In this document: positions 36,458 to 45,873 of the stretch, piece by piece
How positions within the stretch are numbered: the stretch's first letter is position 1
Layout: every line of letters begins with the position of its first letter
Source of the DNA: Xanthobacteraceae bacterium
GTDB taxonomy: Bacteria > Pseudomonadota > Alphaproteobacteria > Rhizobiales > Xanthobacteraceae
DNA: 64,000 bases
NCBI GenBank assembly: GCA_023954195.1
Contig: JAMLIK010000003.1
Location: forward strand, 1-64,000
Reading direction: 5' to 3'
Made by a program: the position numbers and the translations under genes
The notes under the pieces: model-generated
Databases searched by the model: none
What the model was told of the DNA's origin: nothing
What the model saw: the letters and a program-made list of their open reading frames with translations, nothing else

Positions 36458-38311
36458 ATGATTGCCCTTCCATATGACTACTTCTTGATCGCCTGGTTCG
36501 TCCTCGCGGCCGCCTCCACGGCGTACGTTGCGTTCGATCAATTCAATGGCAACCCTGAACCGGTGGTGATGAAGTGGGGCTTCATTCTAGTCACGCTCTA
36601 TATGGGGCCATTCGGTCTGCTGCTCTACGTACTGGCAGATAAGGAGCCGCGCCCCGGTGAGCACGAACGGTTCACAGCGCCGCTTTGGAAACAAGGGATC
36701 GGAAGCACTATCCACTGTGTCGCTGGCGACGCCACCGGGATTATTCTAGCGGCGGTCGTGACGGCATCGCTCGGACTGCCGATGTGGATCGACCTGATCG
36801 TCGAATATATCGCCGGGTTTTCGTTCGGGCTTTTCATCTTCCAGTCGCTCTTCATGAAAAAGATGATGGGCGGCACCTACTGGGAAAACGTGCGCAAGAG
36901 CTTCATGCCCGAATTAATCAGCATGAATGCCATGATGGCGGGAATGGCGCCAACGATGAGCTTGTTGATGATGGGCCGCGATATGCGCGCCATGGATCCG
37001 CTGGAATTGGTTTTCTGGGGCGTGATGTCGCTCGGTGTCATGGTTGGGTTTACGACGGCGTACCCGTTCAACGTCTGGATGGTGAAGAAGAAGGTCAAAC
37101 ACGGCCTGATGACCGTTCGGTCCAATGATGACGCAAAAGCCCACGATGACCACACAAACAAGCCGGCCATGGAGAAGATGGCCCACGGCAGCGACCATCA
37201 GATGGGAGGCGACGCAACCACCCCGCAGTTGGTGGCGCTCGCCGGCGTGACGGGGTTTCTCCTGATATCCGGAATGGTCATTCCCGGCTTTTCCGTGAAC
37301 CTCAGTCTCAGCGCCCGCGACGTCGATGCCTCCATCATGCCGCCGGGTATGATCAACACGTTCGATCTTCCCGGTGAGGCCATGAGGGACATGGCCGCTG
37401 TGAAGCCGCGACAGGTTACCTATATTGCCCCGCCCGACGCAAAGGGCGACCAGGTGCTGCAACCGCGGATCGAGAACGGCGTCAAAGTGTTTGACTTGGA
37501 AGCGTCCGTCATTCGCTGGAACATTCTTCCCGACGAAGCCGTCGATGCTTACGCCTACAATCATCAGGTGCCGGGGCCCCGGTTACAGATGACCGAGGGC
37601 GATCACGTCCGCATCAACTTTCACAACAATCTCCCGGAATCCACGACCGTGCATTGGCACGGCCTGATAGTGCCGAACAAAATGGATGGCCCGGCGAAGA
37701 TCACCCAGGATCCGGTGCCTCCAGGCGGTTCCTACACCTACGAATTCACGGTCGGGCAAAGCGGTACGTATTTTTACCACAGCCACGACCACCCGGACCG
37801 GCAGCAGGCGCTCGGGCTCTACGGCGCATTGCTGATTGCGCCCAAGGATCCATTGACCGAAGTGAAAGCCGATCTGGATTACACGATCCAGTTGCAGGAA
37901 TGGCTGAAACGCGAATGGCTGACCTATCCCGCCATGTCGATGGAAGGAGCGATGCCGAACTACTTCACCATTAACGGCAAGGCCTATCCTTCGACCGACA
38001 CGATTGCAATGAAGGTCGGGCAAACCATCAAGCTGCGGTTCATCGGCACCAACAATAACTTCATTCATCCCATGCATGTCCACGGCGGCCCGTTCGAGGT
38101 CGTCGCGGTCGATGGCGTGACGTTGAACGAAAGCGCGCGTTATCAGGCGGACACCGTCAACGTCGGCCCAGGCCAACGCTATGACGTCATATGGACCGCC
38201 CGCAAGCCGGGCAAATGGCTCGTGCATTGTCACATCCCGCATCACACCGCGAACAACAATGTCGAGCAGCAGGGCGGCGGAGGCCTGATGCTCGTTCTCG
38301 ACGTGAAATGA
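36458..38311 (+). CDS. DUF4396 membrane domain fused to multicopper oxidase
   Basis: The 617-residue product has an N-terminal polytopic region of the DUF4396 type (about residues 1-225, with repeated Met-rich helices such as MNAMMAGMAPTMSLLMMGRDM). A His/Met-rich linker (about 230-255) and one more helix (260-282) follow. The C-terminal multicopper oxidase part has HWHG, YHSHDHPD, HPMHVHGG and HCHIPHHT. The type-1, 2 and 3 sites appear complete. The oxidase should be held at the membrane facing the periplasm, next to a domain that may pass copper. ATG 36458 follows a GAGCGAGG site. A longer frame to 36410 is possible but less likely. Confidence 0.82.
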   Translation: MIALPYDYFLIAWFVLAAASTAYVAFDQFNGNPEPVVMKWGFILVTLYMGPFGLLLYVLADKEPRPGEHERFTAPLWKQGIGSTIHCVAGDATGIILAAVVTASLGLPMWIDLIVEYIAGFSFGLFIFQSLFMKKMMGGTYWENVRKSFMPELISMNAMMAGMAPTMSLLMMGRDMRAMDPLELVFWGVMSLGVMVGFTTAYPFNVWMVKKKVKHGLMTVRSNDDAKAHDDHTNKPAMEKMAHGSDHQMGGDATTPQLVALAGVTGFLLISGMVIPGFSVNLSLSARDVDASIMPPGMINTFDLPGEAMRDMAAVKPRQVTYIAPPDAKGDQVLQPRIENGVKVFDLEASVIRWNILPDEAVDAYAYNHQVPGPRLQMTEGDHVRINFHNNLPESTTVHWHGLIVPNKMDGPAKITQDPVPPGGSYTYEFTVGQSGTYFYHSHDHPDRQQALGLYGALLIAPKDPLTEVKADLDYTIQLQEWLKREWLTYPAMSMEGAMPNYFTINGKAYPSTDTIAMKVGQTIKLRFIGTNNNFIHPMHVHGGPFEVVAVDGVTLNESARYQADTVNVGPGQRYDVIWTARKPGKWLVHCHIPHHTANNNVEQQGGGGLMLVLDVK

Positions 38312-38343
38312 AATTCCACTTTACATCCAGACGGGAAGAACAG

Positions 38344-38709
38344 ATGTCGAAGACTTCAACGGCTATCATTGCATTGATCGCAGCAATCTTTTCCGGCGGG
38401 GCAGCCGTCGCTCACCCGCAGCTTCAAACGTCCGACCCTGCCGCGGGTGCGGCAACGGTGCCGCCCAAGGAAATCAGGATCACCTTCAATGAAGGCGTCA
38501 TCCCGCAATTTTCAGGGATCGAGATCAAGGACAAGGCGGGACGCAAGATCGCCACTGGAAAGTCCACGATCGATCCGGCCGACAAGAAGCGCTTGGTGGT
38601 CCCCGTCAAGGAAGACATGGCTCCCGGTGACTACAAGGTCGAATGGCACGCCGTCTCGGACGACACCCATCGCGTCAGGGGCTCCTATTCATTTCGCGTG
38701 ACCCGCTGA
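38344..38709 (+). CDS. copC: Periplasmic copper chaperone CopC
   Basis: The 121-residue product has a signal peptide ending at AVAHPQL, which would leave the copper-binding His near the mature N-terminus as in CopC. Also present are the conserved ITFNEGVIP segment and DDTHRVRGSYSFRV at the C-terminus. CopC binds Cu(II) in the periplasm and delivers it to CopD. The gene overlaps copD by one base, the usual arrangement. Confidence 0.9.
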   Translation: MSKTSTAIIALIAAIFSGGAAVAHPQLQTSDPAAGAATVPPKEIRITFNEGVIPQFSGIEIKDKAGRKIATGKSTIDPADKKRLVVPVKEDMAPGDYKVEWHAVSDDTHRVRGSYSFRVTR

Positions 38710-39635
38710 TGATCGAGGTCGGACTTATCATCGCGCGGTTCCTGCACTATCTGGCGACAACGGCCCTCGCGGGGCTGTCGTTGTTTCCACTCTATGCATA
38801 CGCGGGAGCCGAACCGGACGTCTTGGGTCGTTGGCGGCAAGGGTGGCTTTTGTGGACCGCCGTTGCGGCGCTGTTCAGCGGCCTAGGCTGGTTTGCGTTT
38901 GCGGCCGCGAATATGAGCGGCAGCATGGCCGATCTCGTCGATGCAGAGACAGTATGGGCGATCCTCCATGACACGGGTTTCGGTGCCGTTTGGACGTCGC
39001 GCATGCTCCTTGCGGCCCTCACGGTTGGCGTGGCGGCATGGGGCCTTCGTGCGGCGCATCGCCAGAACTGGATGATGCCGCTCCTCGCCGCAATCCTTTT
39101 GGCGTCGTTGGCCGGGACGGGTCACACCCAAATTGAGGAAGGCTGGGCTGGCGTCATGCACACTGTTGCCGATGCCATACACCTTCTCGCCGCCGGAGTC
39201 TGGCTCGGTGGTCTCATTCCATTGGCGTTGATCCTGCATCGCTATCTCGGGACGGACCTGAATGTTGGACCGAACGACATGGATCGAATCCTGATGCGGT
39301 TTTCCGGCATGGGATATCTTGCGGTCGCCGCGTTGATCGGGTCGGGCCTCGTCAACGGCTGGTTTTTGGTCGGATCGCCGTCCGGGTTGCTGGACACGCC
39401 GTACGGCCAAATCCTTCTCGGGAAGCTTGCCTTGTTCGGTGGAATGCTGGCGCTCGCGGTCGCGAACCGGTTCTGGCTCGTTCCATCGATGGGCAGGATT
39501 CGAGCGGATGCGGTTGAGGGATTGACGAGGTCGTCCGCAAGGCTGCGCAATCATGTGCTCGGAGAGCAGGTCTTGGGATGGATGGTTCTTCTGGCGGTCA
39601 GCATCCTCGGTACGATGCAGCCGGCCGTCGGGTAG
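38709..39635 (+). CDS. copD: Copper transport membrane protein CopD
   Basis: The 308-residue product has about eight membrane helices and CopD-type signatures GTGHTQIEEGWAG, HTVADAIHLLAAGVWLGGL and a late AVANRFWLVP. CopD imports copper passed by CopC, or supports resistance together with it. The ATG at 38709 shares its A with the copC stop. An earlier in-frame start inside copC is not credible. Confidence 0.9.
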   Translation: MIEVGLIIARFLHYLATTALAGLSLFPLYAYAGAEPDVLGRWRQGWLLWTAVAALFSGLGWFAFAAANMSGSMADLVDAETVWAILHDTGFGAVWTSRMLLAALTVGVAAWGLRAAHRQNWMMPLLAAILLASLAGTGHTQIEEGWAGVMHTVADAIHLLAAGVWLGGLIPLALILHRYLGTDLNVGPNDMDRILMRFSGMGYLAVAALIGSGLVNGWFLVGSPSGLLDTPYGQILLGKLALFGGMLALAVANRFWLVPSMGRIRADAVEGLTRSSARLRNHVLGEQVLGWMVLLAVSILGTMQPAVG

Positions 39636-39683
39636 TGACAATGGAATTACGTGAAGGATGATCCGCTTGGAAGGAGTCTCAAG

Positions 39684-40157
39684 ATGAACACAGGTAACGT
39701 ATCGCGGCGGAGCGCACTGGGAATTGTCGCGGCGGCATTGATTGCTCCGACGGTTTCCGAGGCTGTAGAGAGCACCATCATCCGTGTTCACAAGGATCCG
39801 AGTTGCGGTTGCTGCTCGGGGTGGGTGCGCCATCTGGAAGTGGCAGGATTTAACGTCACAGTTCAGGAAGAGAGAAACCTTCAGAATATCCGGAAGCGCT
39901 TGGGCGTCCCGACCGATCTGGCCGCATGCCATACGGCAGAAGCGGGCGGGTACATTATCGAGGGACATGTTCCGGTGGCGGCCATTCAGCGCTTGCTGAA
40001 GGAGCGTCCCGTTGCGACGGGCGTGGCCGTGCCGGGAATGCCAATGGGGTCGCCCGGCATGGAGGGCGGCACGCCCGAACGATATGCCGTCGTTCTGTTC
40101 GGGCCGGATGGTCGACGTACCTACATGGAGTTTGAGGGGACGCGGTCGGTCGGCTAA
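39684..40157 (+). CDS. DUF411 family protein with Tat signal
   Basis: The 157-residue product starts MNTGNVSRRSALG, a twin-arginine signal. It contains the DUF411 motif HKDPSCGCCSGWVRHL (Cys cluster near residue 42) and CHTAEAGGYIIEGHVP. These proteins recur beside copper resistance genes and are thought to bind metal through the Cys cluster. AAGGAG precedes ATG 39684. It lies downstream of copCD on the same strand. Confidence 0.85.
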   Translation: MNTGNVSRRSALGIVAAALIAPTVSEAVESTIIRVHKDPSCGCCSGWVRHLEVAGFNVTVQEERNLQNIRKRLGVPTDLAACHTAEAGGYIIEGHVPVAAIQRLLKERPVATGVAVPGMPMGSPGMEGGTPERYAVVLFGPDGRRTYMEFEGTRSVG

Positions 40158-40273
40158 AGCAGATCGATTTCATTAACCAGTTCGGCTTCTGCATTTTGCA
40201 TACTGATCCGTCGTTGCCGAATATGTGAAGGATTCCCACTTTTCCGGTTCCAGAGGTCGTGTCAGGGTAGAGT

Positions 40274-40627
40274 ATGGATATTCGCCATCTCATAGGTCGG
40301 GTGCTTGCGGTCGTCGCGATCGTAGGGCTCGTCGCAGCGCCGCTGGTATCGCCAGCCGCCGAGATAGGGCCGTCCAACGTCGCGATGTCCGACATGGCGT
40401 CGATGGCCGGCGACATGCCATGCTGCCCGGACACGCAAAAGAAGAATGACTGCAAGGATTGCCCGCTACTTGCGATTTGCGCAGTGAAGAATTTGGCGTC
40501 GCATCCCGCTGTCGAGGCGATTGTCGTGCGTGTAGCTCGGCATCACCAAATCGCGCTCCATGATGATCTCATGAGCGACGGGCTCGATCGTCCACCGCCC
40601 GACCATCCTCCTCGAACCCTGGTCTGA
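40274..40627 (+). CDS. Small Cys-rich exported protein
   Basis: The 117-residue product has a signal segment (about residues 9-28), a Met-containing stretch (AMSDMASMAGDM), then a compact Cys cluster CCPD followed by CKDCPLLAIC (about residues 50-69). The spacing suggests a metal or disulfide site. I do not recognise a defined family; it resembles the His/Cys-rich protein at 28135 in plan. The position between DUF411 and FixH-like genes supports a copper role. Confidence 0.58.
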   Translation: MDIRHLIGRVLAVVAIVGLVAAPLVSPAAEIGPSNVAMSDMASMAGDMPCCPDTQKKNDCKDCPLLAICAVKNLASHPAVEAIVVRVARHHQIALHDDLMSDGLDRPPPDHPPRTLV

Positions 40628-40722
40628 TCGGCGCATCAGCGCCGTTCGATACCGCGCGGTCGAATCTGCGCGGATGATGCGCGCCGTCATACGGCAGACC
40701 AACGACGTTCGAGGATTTACAG

Positions 40723-41133
40723 ATGATTATGTCAGGTTATGCGCGCGCCCTCCGGGGTGCGTTGATCGCTATGGCCGCAATCGGTGCTGCCAGCACCGCG
40801 GCCTTCGCGGACATCAAGGACTACAAGTTTGAACTGATCGATCAGACCGTCCAGGCTGGACCTGACAAAGTCATCGCCGTCAAGTTGATCAATAACAAGA
40901 CCGGAAAGCCGGTCCCCGACGCGGTGATCTTCGCGATCCGCCTCGATATGGCGCCAGACGGTATGCAGGAGATGGCGACGAAGATCACGCCGATGCCGGG
41001 AAGCGAGCCTGGCATCTACAAGTTCAAGGCGACGTTCGGCATGGCGGGCCGTTGGCAATTGTCGCTCGGCGCCAAGGTGCAGGGCGAGACCGGCACTGTC
41101 GAAAACAAGCTCGTCATCACGGCGCAGAAATGA
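40723..41133 (+). CDS. FixH/YtkA-like periplasmic protein
   Basis: The 136-residue product has a signal peptide ending near AAFAD and a beta-sandwich domain of the YtkA/FixH type (KVIAVKLINNKTGKPVPDAVIFA, then PGIYKFKATFGMAGRWQLSLGA). Such domains accompany copper insertion or efflux systems. The stop overlaps the cusB start by ATGA, so the two proteins are made together. Confidence 0.72.
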   Translation: MIMSGYARALRGALIAMAAIGAASTAAFADIKDYKFELIDQTVQAGPDKVIAVKLINNKTGKPVPDAVIFAIRLDMAPDGMQEMATKITPMPGSEPGIYKFKATFGMAGRWQLSLGAKVQGETGTVENKLVITAQK

Positions 41134-42545
41134 GCCGGGCTGTCCTTACAGGTGTTGCCGCCGTCGCAATAATTGCGGCGGTCGGCGGCGCATTCATCGC
41201 CGACCATGTGCACAGGGTTGGCTTGGTTCATCTCACGATGTCGGCGGCGGCCGAGTCCGCCGCGGCACCGATTTACTATCGGGATCCAGATGACAAGCCG
41301 TTCTACTCGTTGACGCCGAAGAAAACGGCGGATGGGCGGGCGTACCGTGCGGTGCCGCCCGGCGCGGACCTCAGCTTTGATAATCCCGTGCACGAGGAGA
41401 TGGGCACCAAGGTTGCCGACACCAAGGGTATCGAGCGCAAGATCAAATACTACCGCAACCCGATGGGCCTTCCGGACACGTCGCCAGTGCCGAAGAAGGA
41501 TTCGATGGGCATGGATTACATCCCCGTCTATGAGGGCGAGGACACCGGTGACGGCTCGGTCAAGCTGTCGCCGGGCAAGATCCAACGCACGGGCGTGCAA
41601 TCCGAACGCGCCGCGCCCCGCGTGGTCCGAACGCTGGTTCGGGCGCCCGGCACGATTCAACTCGATGAGCGGCGGATATCCGTCATTTCGATGCGTGCGG
41701 AAAGCTGGGTGCAGAAGGTCTCCAACGTCACCACCGGAGCTGCCGTCAAGAAGGGGCAGCCGCTGATGGAGATTTACAGCCCGGCGATTTCCTCGGCGGC
41801 CGCGGAATACATTTCAACGATCAATTCGCCGACCACAGGCGGCATCGAGCGCTACGGCCGCGGATCGCGACAGCGGTTGATGAATCTCGACGTTCCGGAC
41901 GCGGCGATCGTCGCCATGGAAAAGAGTCGCACAGTTCCGATTGCGATTGAATGGTCCGCGCCACGTGACGGCATCGTGCTGGAACGCAACGCCATCGAGG
42001 GCATGCGGGCACAGCCCGGGGATGTCCTGTTCCGTGTCGCCGACGTCTCCATGGTGTGGGCCCTGGTGGATGTGGCCGAACGAGATCTCGGCGCGGTGCG
42101 CGTAGGCCAAACGGTCACCGTGAGGGCGCGCAGTTTTCCGGGGCGCACGTTTTCCGGAAAGATCGGCGTCATTTATCCGCAGGTGAACCGCGAAACCCGT
42201 ACCGCACGGATCAGGGTCGAACTTTCCAACCCCGATCGCGCCTTGCTTCCTGACATGTATGTCGACGCCGAGATCGATACGGGCAATCCGGCACCGGTGC
42301 TGGCAATTCCGGAAAGCGCGGTGCTCGATGCCGGCACGCGACAGTCGGTGTTGGTGGACAAGGGGCAGGGCCGCTTCGAGCCGCGGGAGGTGAAGCTTGG
42401 CCAGCGCGGCAATGGTTACGTCGAGGTAAGGGACGGTCTCCGCGACGGCGAACCCGTGGTGGTGTCGGCGAACTTCCTGATCGATGCCGAAAGCAATCTG
42501 AAGGCTGCGCTGAAGGGTTTCTCGGAAGTGGGAGGCCAGCCATGA
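41130..42545 (+). CDS. cusB: CusB-type RND adaptor with metal-binding N-terminus
   Basis: The 471-residue product has an N-terminal anchor (about residues 5-24). A short domain typical of CusB-like proteins (YYRNPMGLPDTSPVPKKDSMGMDYIPVY, around residues 105-135) binds Cu or Ag through Met residues. Membrane-fusion-protein lipoyl, hairpin and barrel regions follow. It connects CusA with the outer-membrane channel. ATG 41130 overlaps the FixH-like stop; the stop overlaps cusA by ATGA. Confidence 0.92.
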   Translation: MSRAVLTGVAAVAIIAAVGGAFIADHVHRVGLVHLTMSAAAESAAAPIYYRDPDDKPFYSLTPKKTADGRAYRAVPPGADLSFDNPVHEEMGTKVADTKGIERKIKYYRNPMGLPDTSPVPKKDSMGMDYIPVYEGEDTGDGSVKLSPGKIQRTGVQSERAAPRVVRTLVRAPGTIQLDERRISVISMRAESWVQKVSNVTTGAAVKKGQPLMEIYSPAISSAAAEYISTINSPTTGGIERYGRGSRQRLMNLDVPDAAIVAMEKSRTVPIAIEWSAPRDGIVLERNAIEGMRAQPGDVLFRVADVSMVWALVDVAERDLGAVRVGQTVTVRARSFPGRTFSGKIGVIYPQVNRETRTARIRVELSNPDRALLPDMYVDAEIDTGNPAPVLAIPESAVLDAGTRQSVLVDKGQGRFEPREVKLGQRGNGYVEVRDGLRDGEPVVVSANFLIDAESNLKAALKGFSEVGGQP

Positions 42546-45500
42546 TCGCCCGCCTGATCGCCTGGTCAGCCCGCAATCTGCTGTTGGTATTGTTCGGCGC
42601 GGGTTTCGCGGCTGCTGCAGGCATCTATGCATTGGTGCACCTGCCGCTCGATGCCATTCCGGACCTCTCGGACACCCAGGTCATCGTCTACACGGAATAT
42701 TCCGGTCAGGCGCCGCAGGTGGTCGAGGATCAGGTAACCTATCCGCTCGCGACCGCGATGCTGACGGTGCCGAAATCGAAGGTGGTACGCGGGTTTTCGT
42801 TCTTCGGCGTGTCCTTTGTCTACGTGATCTTTGAGGACGGAACGGACATCTACTGGGCGCGTTCGCGCGTGCTCGAATTCCTCAACGGTGCCGCGCCGCG
42901 ATTGCCGTCGGGCGTGACGCCGACCATTGGCCCCGACGCCACCGGGGTCGGCTGGGTCTACCAGTACGCCGTAGTCTCCAAGGAACTCAATCTTGCAGAT
43001 ACGCGGGCCATTCAGGACTGGAATCTGAAATTTGCGCTGGCGAAAGCGGGAGGCGTCGCGGAGGTCGCGAGCGCCGGTGGCTTCGTGCGCCAATACAACG
43101 TGGTTCTCGACCCACAGCGCATGCGCGACCGCGGCATCACCATGCAGAAGATGCGCGACGCGATCCGCGCCAGCAACGCCGACGTCGGCGGACGAACCGT
43201 CGAACTGTCCGAGTTCGAATACGTCATCCGCGGCAGGGGGTATATCAAGGACATCAACGACCTTGGCAACATCGTGCTCAAGACGGACAACGGCACGCCC
43301 GTGCTGTTGCGCGACGTGGCCCGCGTCGAACTTGGCCCGGACGAACGGCGCGGTATTACGGAATTAAACGGAGAAGGAGAGGTCACCAGCGGCATCATTC
43401 TGCAACGATTTGGCCTCAACGCCCTCGACGTCATCAACAACGTCAAGGAACGGTTCAAGGAGATCGCGAGCAGCCTGCCGAAGTCGGTCGAGATTGTTCC
43501 GGTCTACGATCGCTCGACCTTGATCAATGCCGCTATCGCGACGCTCAAGCATACCTTGTTCGAGGAGAGCATCATCGTCGCACTGGTCTGTATCGTCTTC
43601 CTGCTGCATGTCAGGAGCGCGCTGGTCGCCATTCTGATGCTGCCTGTCGGCATCCTGATGGCGTTCGGGGCCATGAAGCTGCTCGGGATCGGCTCCAATA
43701 TCATGAGCCTCGGCGGGATCGCGATCGCGATTGGCGCCATGGTGGATGCGGCGATCGTGATGATCGAGAATGCGCACAAACGTCTGGAACGAGCCGTGCC
43801 CGGTCAGTCGCGTCTTCAAATCCTGATAGACGCCGCATCCGAAGTCGGACCTGCGCTGTTCTTCAGCCTGCTGATCATCACTGTCTCCTTCATGCCGATT
43901 TTTACGTTGGAATCGCAGGAGGGGCGGCTATTCAGCCCGCTGGCCTTCACCAAGACGTTTTCCATGGCGGCGGCCGCGCTTCTGTCGGTAACGCTGGTCC
44001 CGGCGCTGATGGTGATTTTCGTCCGGGGGCGGATCATTCCGGAACACAAAAATCCGATCAATCGTTTCCTGATCTGGATCTATCGACCTGTCATCAAGGG
44101 CGTGATGCGGGCGAAAATGCTGGTCATCCTTCTCGCGCTCGCGATCCTCGCCGTCACCATATGGCCCGCGCGCCAACTCGGCACGGAATTTATGCCCGAC
44201 CTCAACGAGGGCACGTTGCTCTACATGCCGACGACGTTGCCGGGCATTTCCGTCACCAAGGCGGGCGAACTGCTGCAAATGCAGGATCGGATTATCCGCT
44301 CGTTCCCGGAAGTGGCATCGGTGTTCGGCAAGGCCGGGCGTGCCGCGACCGCGACCGATCCGGCACCATCGGAAATGTTTGAAACCATCATCAATCTCAA
44401 GCCGAAGGAGCAGTGGCCGCCCGGCGTGACCATCGACAGTCTGATCGCCAAGATGGACAAGGCGCTGCAATTTCCGGGCGTCTCCAATGCGTGGACCATG
44501 CCGATCAAGGCGCGCATCGACATGCTGTCAACCGGAATTCGCACCCCGGTTGGTGTCAAGGTGATCGGTCCGGATCTGGTGGAGATCGACAAGCTCGCCA
44601 AGCAGGTTGAGCGCGTCCTGAAGGCTGTGCCGGGCACCTCGTCGGCCTATGCCGAGCGCGGCATCGGCGGTTACTATCTGAACATCACGCCTGATCGGAT
44701 GGCGCTCGCGCGTTACGGCATCATGGTCCAGGACGTGCAGGACACCATCGCCACTGCCCTCGGCGGACAGACGGTGACCACCACCGTCGAGGGCCGTCAG
44801 CGCTTTACGGTCAACATGCGGTATCCTCGCGACCTCCGTGACAATCCTCGCAAGATCGCGTCCGACGTGCTTGTGCCAATGCCACAGGGCGGTGCTGTAC
44901 CACTGGGCGAGGTGGCCAAGATCAGCCTGGATCGTGGGCCAACCTCGATCCGGACCGAAAACGGGCAACTCGCGACCTACGTCTACGTTGATATTCGTGA
45001 CCGCGATCTCGGCGGGTATGTCGCCGATGCGCAAAAAGCGGTGCAGGCCAGCATTCAGTTTCCGCCTGGTTACTACGTGATGTGGAGCGGGCAGTATGAA
45101 TATCTCGAGCGTGCCACCGCGCGTCTCAAGATCGTTGTCCCGGTGACGTTGCTGATCATCTTCCTGCTGCTGTACCTGAACTTCCGTTCGATCACCGAGA
45201 CCATGATCGTCATGCTGTCGCTGCCATTCTCCTTGGTGGGTGGCCTCTGGCTGATGTGGTGGCTCGGATTCAACCTTTCCGTCGCCGTCGCCGTCGGGTT
45301 CATTGCACTTGCGGGCGTCGCTGCCGAGACCGGTGTCGTCATGCTGATCTATCTCAACCATGCCTATTCCGAGATCGAAACAAAGCGCGCGGCTGAGAGG
45401 CGGGCGGTCACGCGAGCGGATCTTTACGATGCTGTCATGGAAGGCGCGGTCGAACGCGTCCGCCCCAAGATGATGACCGTCGTCGCGATCATGGCGGGGT

Positions 45501-45727
45501 TGTTGCCGATCATGTGGAGCACCGGTACCGGATCGGAAATCATGCAGAGGATTGCGGTGCCGATGATCGGCGGCATGGTTTCCTCGACGCTGCTGACGCT
45601 GGTCGTGATCCCGGCGATCTTCGGCCTGATCAAGGGCTTTCGGTTGCCGGAAGGTCCTCACGGGCCGATGACGCCATCAACCCCGACAACGAAACGGCGG
45701 CCACGCATTCCAGAGCCTGTTAACTGA
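42542..45727 (+). CDS. cusA: CusA-type Cu/Ag RND efflux permease
   Basis: The 1061-residue product is a full heavy-metal RND permease. It has PLDAIPDLSDTQVIVYTEYSG at the start of the porter domain, the helix-4 segment IAIAIGAMVDAAIVMIEN, and Met-containing segments consistent with the CusA copper relay. The similarity to CusA is greater than to CzcA in the N-terminal porter region. It exports Cu(I)/Ag(I) from periplasm or cytoplasm with CusB and the TolC-family channel at 29000. No frame damage is seen. Confidence 0.92.
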   Translation: MIARLIAWSARNLLLVLFGAGFAAAAGIYALVHLPLDAIPDLSDTQVIVYTEYSGQAPQVVEDQVTYPLATAMLTVPKSKVVRGFSFFGVSFVYVIFEDGTDIYWARSRVLEFLNGAAPRLPSGVTPTIGPDATGVGWVYQYAVVSKELNLADTRAIQDWNLKFALAKAGGVAEVASAGGFVRQYNVVLDPQRMRDRGITMQKMRDAIRASNADVGGRTVELSEFEYVIRGRGYIKDINDLGNIVLKTDNGTPVLLRDVARVELGPDERRGITELNGEGEVTSGIILQRFGLNALDVINNVKERFKEIASSLPKSVEIVPVYDRSTLINAAIATLKHTLFEESIIVALVCIVFLLHVRSALVAILMLPVGILMAFGAMKLLGIGSNIMSLGGIAIAIGAMVDAAIVMIENAHKRLERAVPGQSRLQILIDAASEVGPALFFSLLIITVSFMPIFTLESQEGRLFSPLAFTKTFSMAAAALLSVTLVPALMVIFVRGRIIPEHKNPINRFLIWIYRPVIKGVMRAKMLVILLALAILAVTIWPARQLGTEFMPDLNEGTLLYMPTTLPGISVTKAGELLQMQDRIIRSFPEVASVFGKAGRAATATDPAPSEMFETIINLKPKEQWPPGVTIDSLIAKMDKALQFPGVSNAWTMPIKARIDMLSTGIRTPVGVKVIGPDLVEIDKLAKQVERVLKAVPGTSSAYAERGIGGYYLNITPDRMALARYGIMVQDVQDTIATALGGQTVTTTVEGRQRFTVNMRYPRDLRDNPRKIASDVLVPMPQGGAVPLGEVAKISLDRGPTSIRTENGQLATYVYVDIRDRDLGGYVADAQKAVQASIQFPPGYYVMWSGQYEYLERATARLKIVVPVTLLIIFLLLYLNFRSITETMIVMLSLPFSLVGGLWLMWWLGFNLSVAVAVGFIALAGVAAETGVVMLIYLNHAYSEIETKRAAERRAVTRADLYDAVMEGAVERVRPKMMTVVAIMAGLLPIMWSTGTGSEIMQRIAVPMIGGMVSSTLLTLVVIPAIFGLIKGFRLPEGPHGPMTPSTPTTKRRPRIPEPVN

Positions 45728-45738
45728 GGAGATGATCC

Positions 45739-45873
45739 ATGATGCACGAAATGGCGCCCGGCATGATGTTGGGAATGGGACTCATCGGACTGTTGGTGGT
45801 GATCGTCCTGCTGCTCGCGGCGGTGGCGCTCGTCAAATATCTGCGCTCGTCCAACAGGGGAGGAGACCGATGA
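45739..45873 (+). CDS. 44-residue single-span membrane peptide
   Basis: The ATG at 45739 follows GAGGAG. The product (MMHEMAPGMMLGMG, then a hydrophobic helix of about 18 residues, then a basic tail SSNRGGDR) has a Met/His-rich N-terminus likely facing the periplasm. Its stop overlaps the cytochrome c start by ATGA, strong evidence that it is translated. It may be an accessory of CusA, or bind copper itself; both are inference. Confidence 0.65.
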   Translation: MMHEMAPGMMLGMGLIGLLVVIVLLLAAVALVKYLRSSNRGGDR

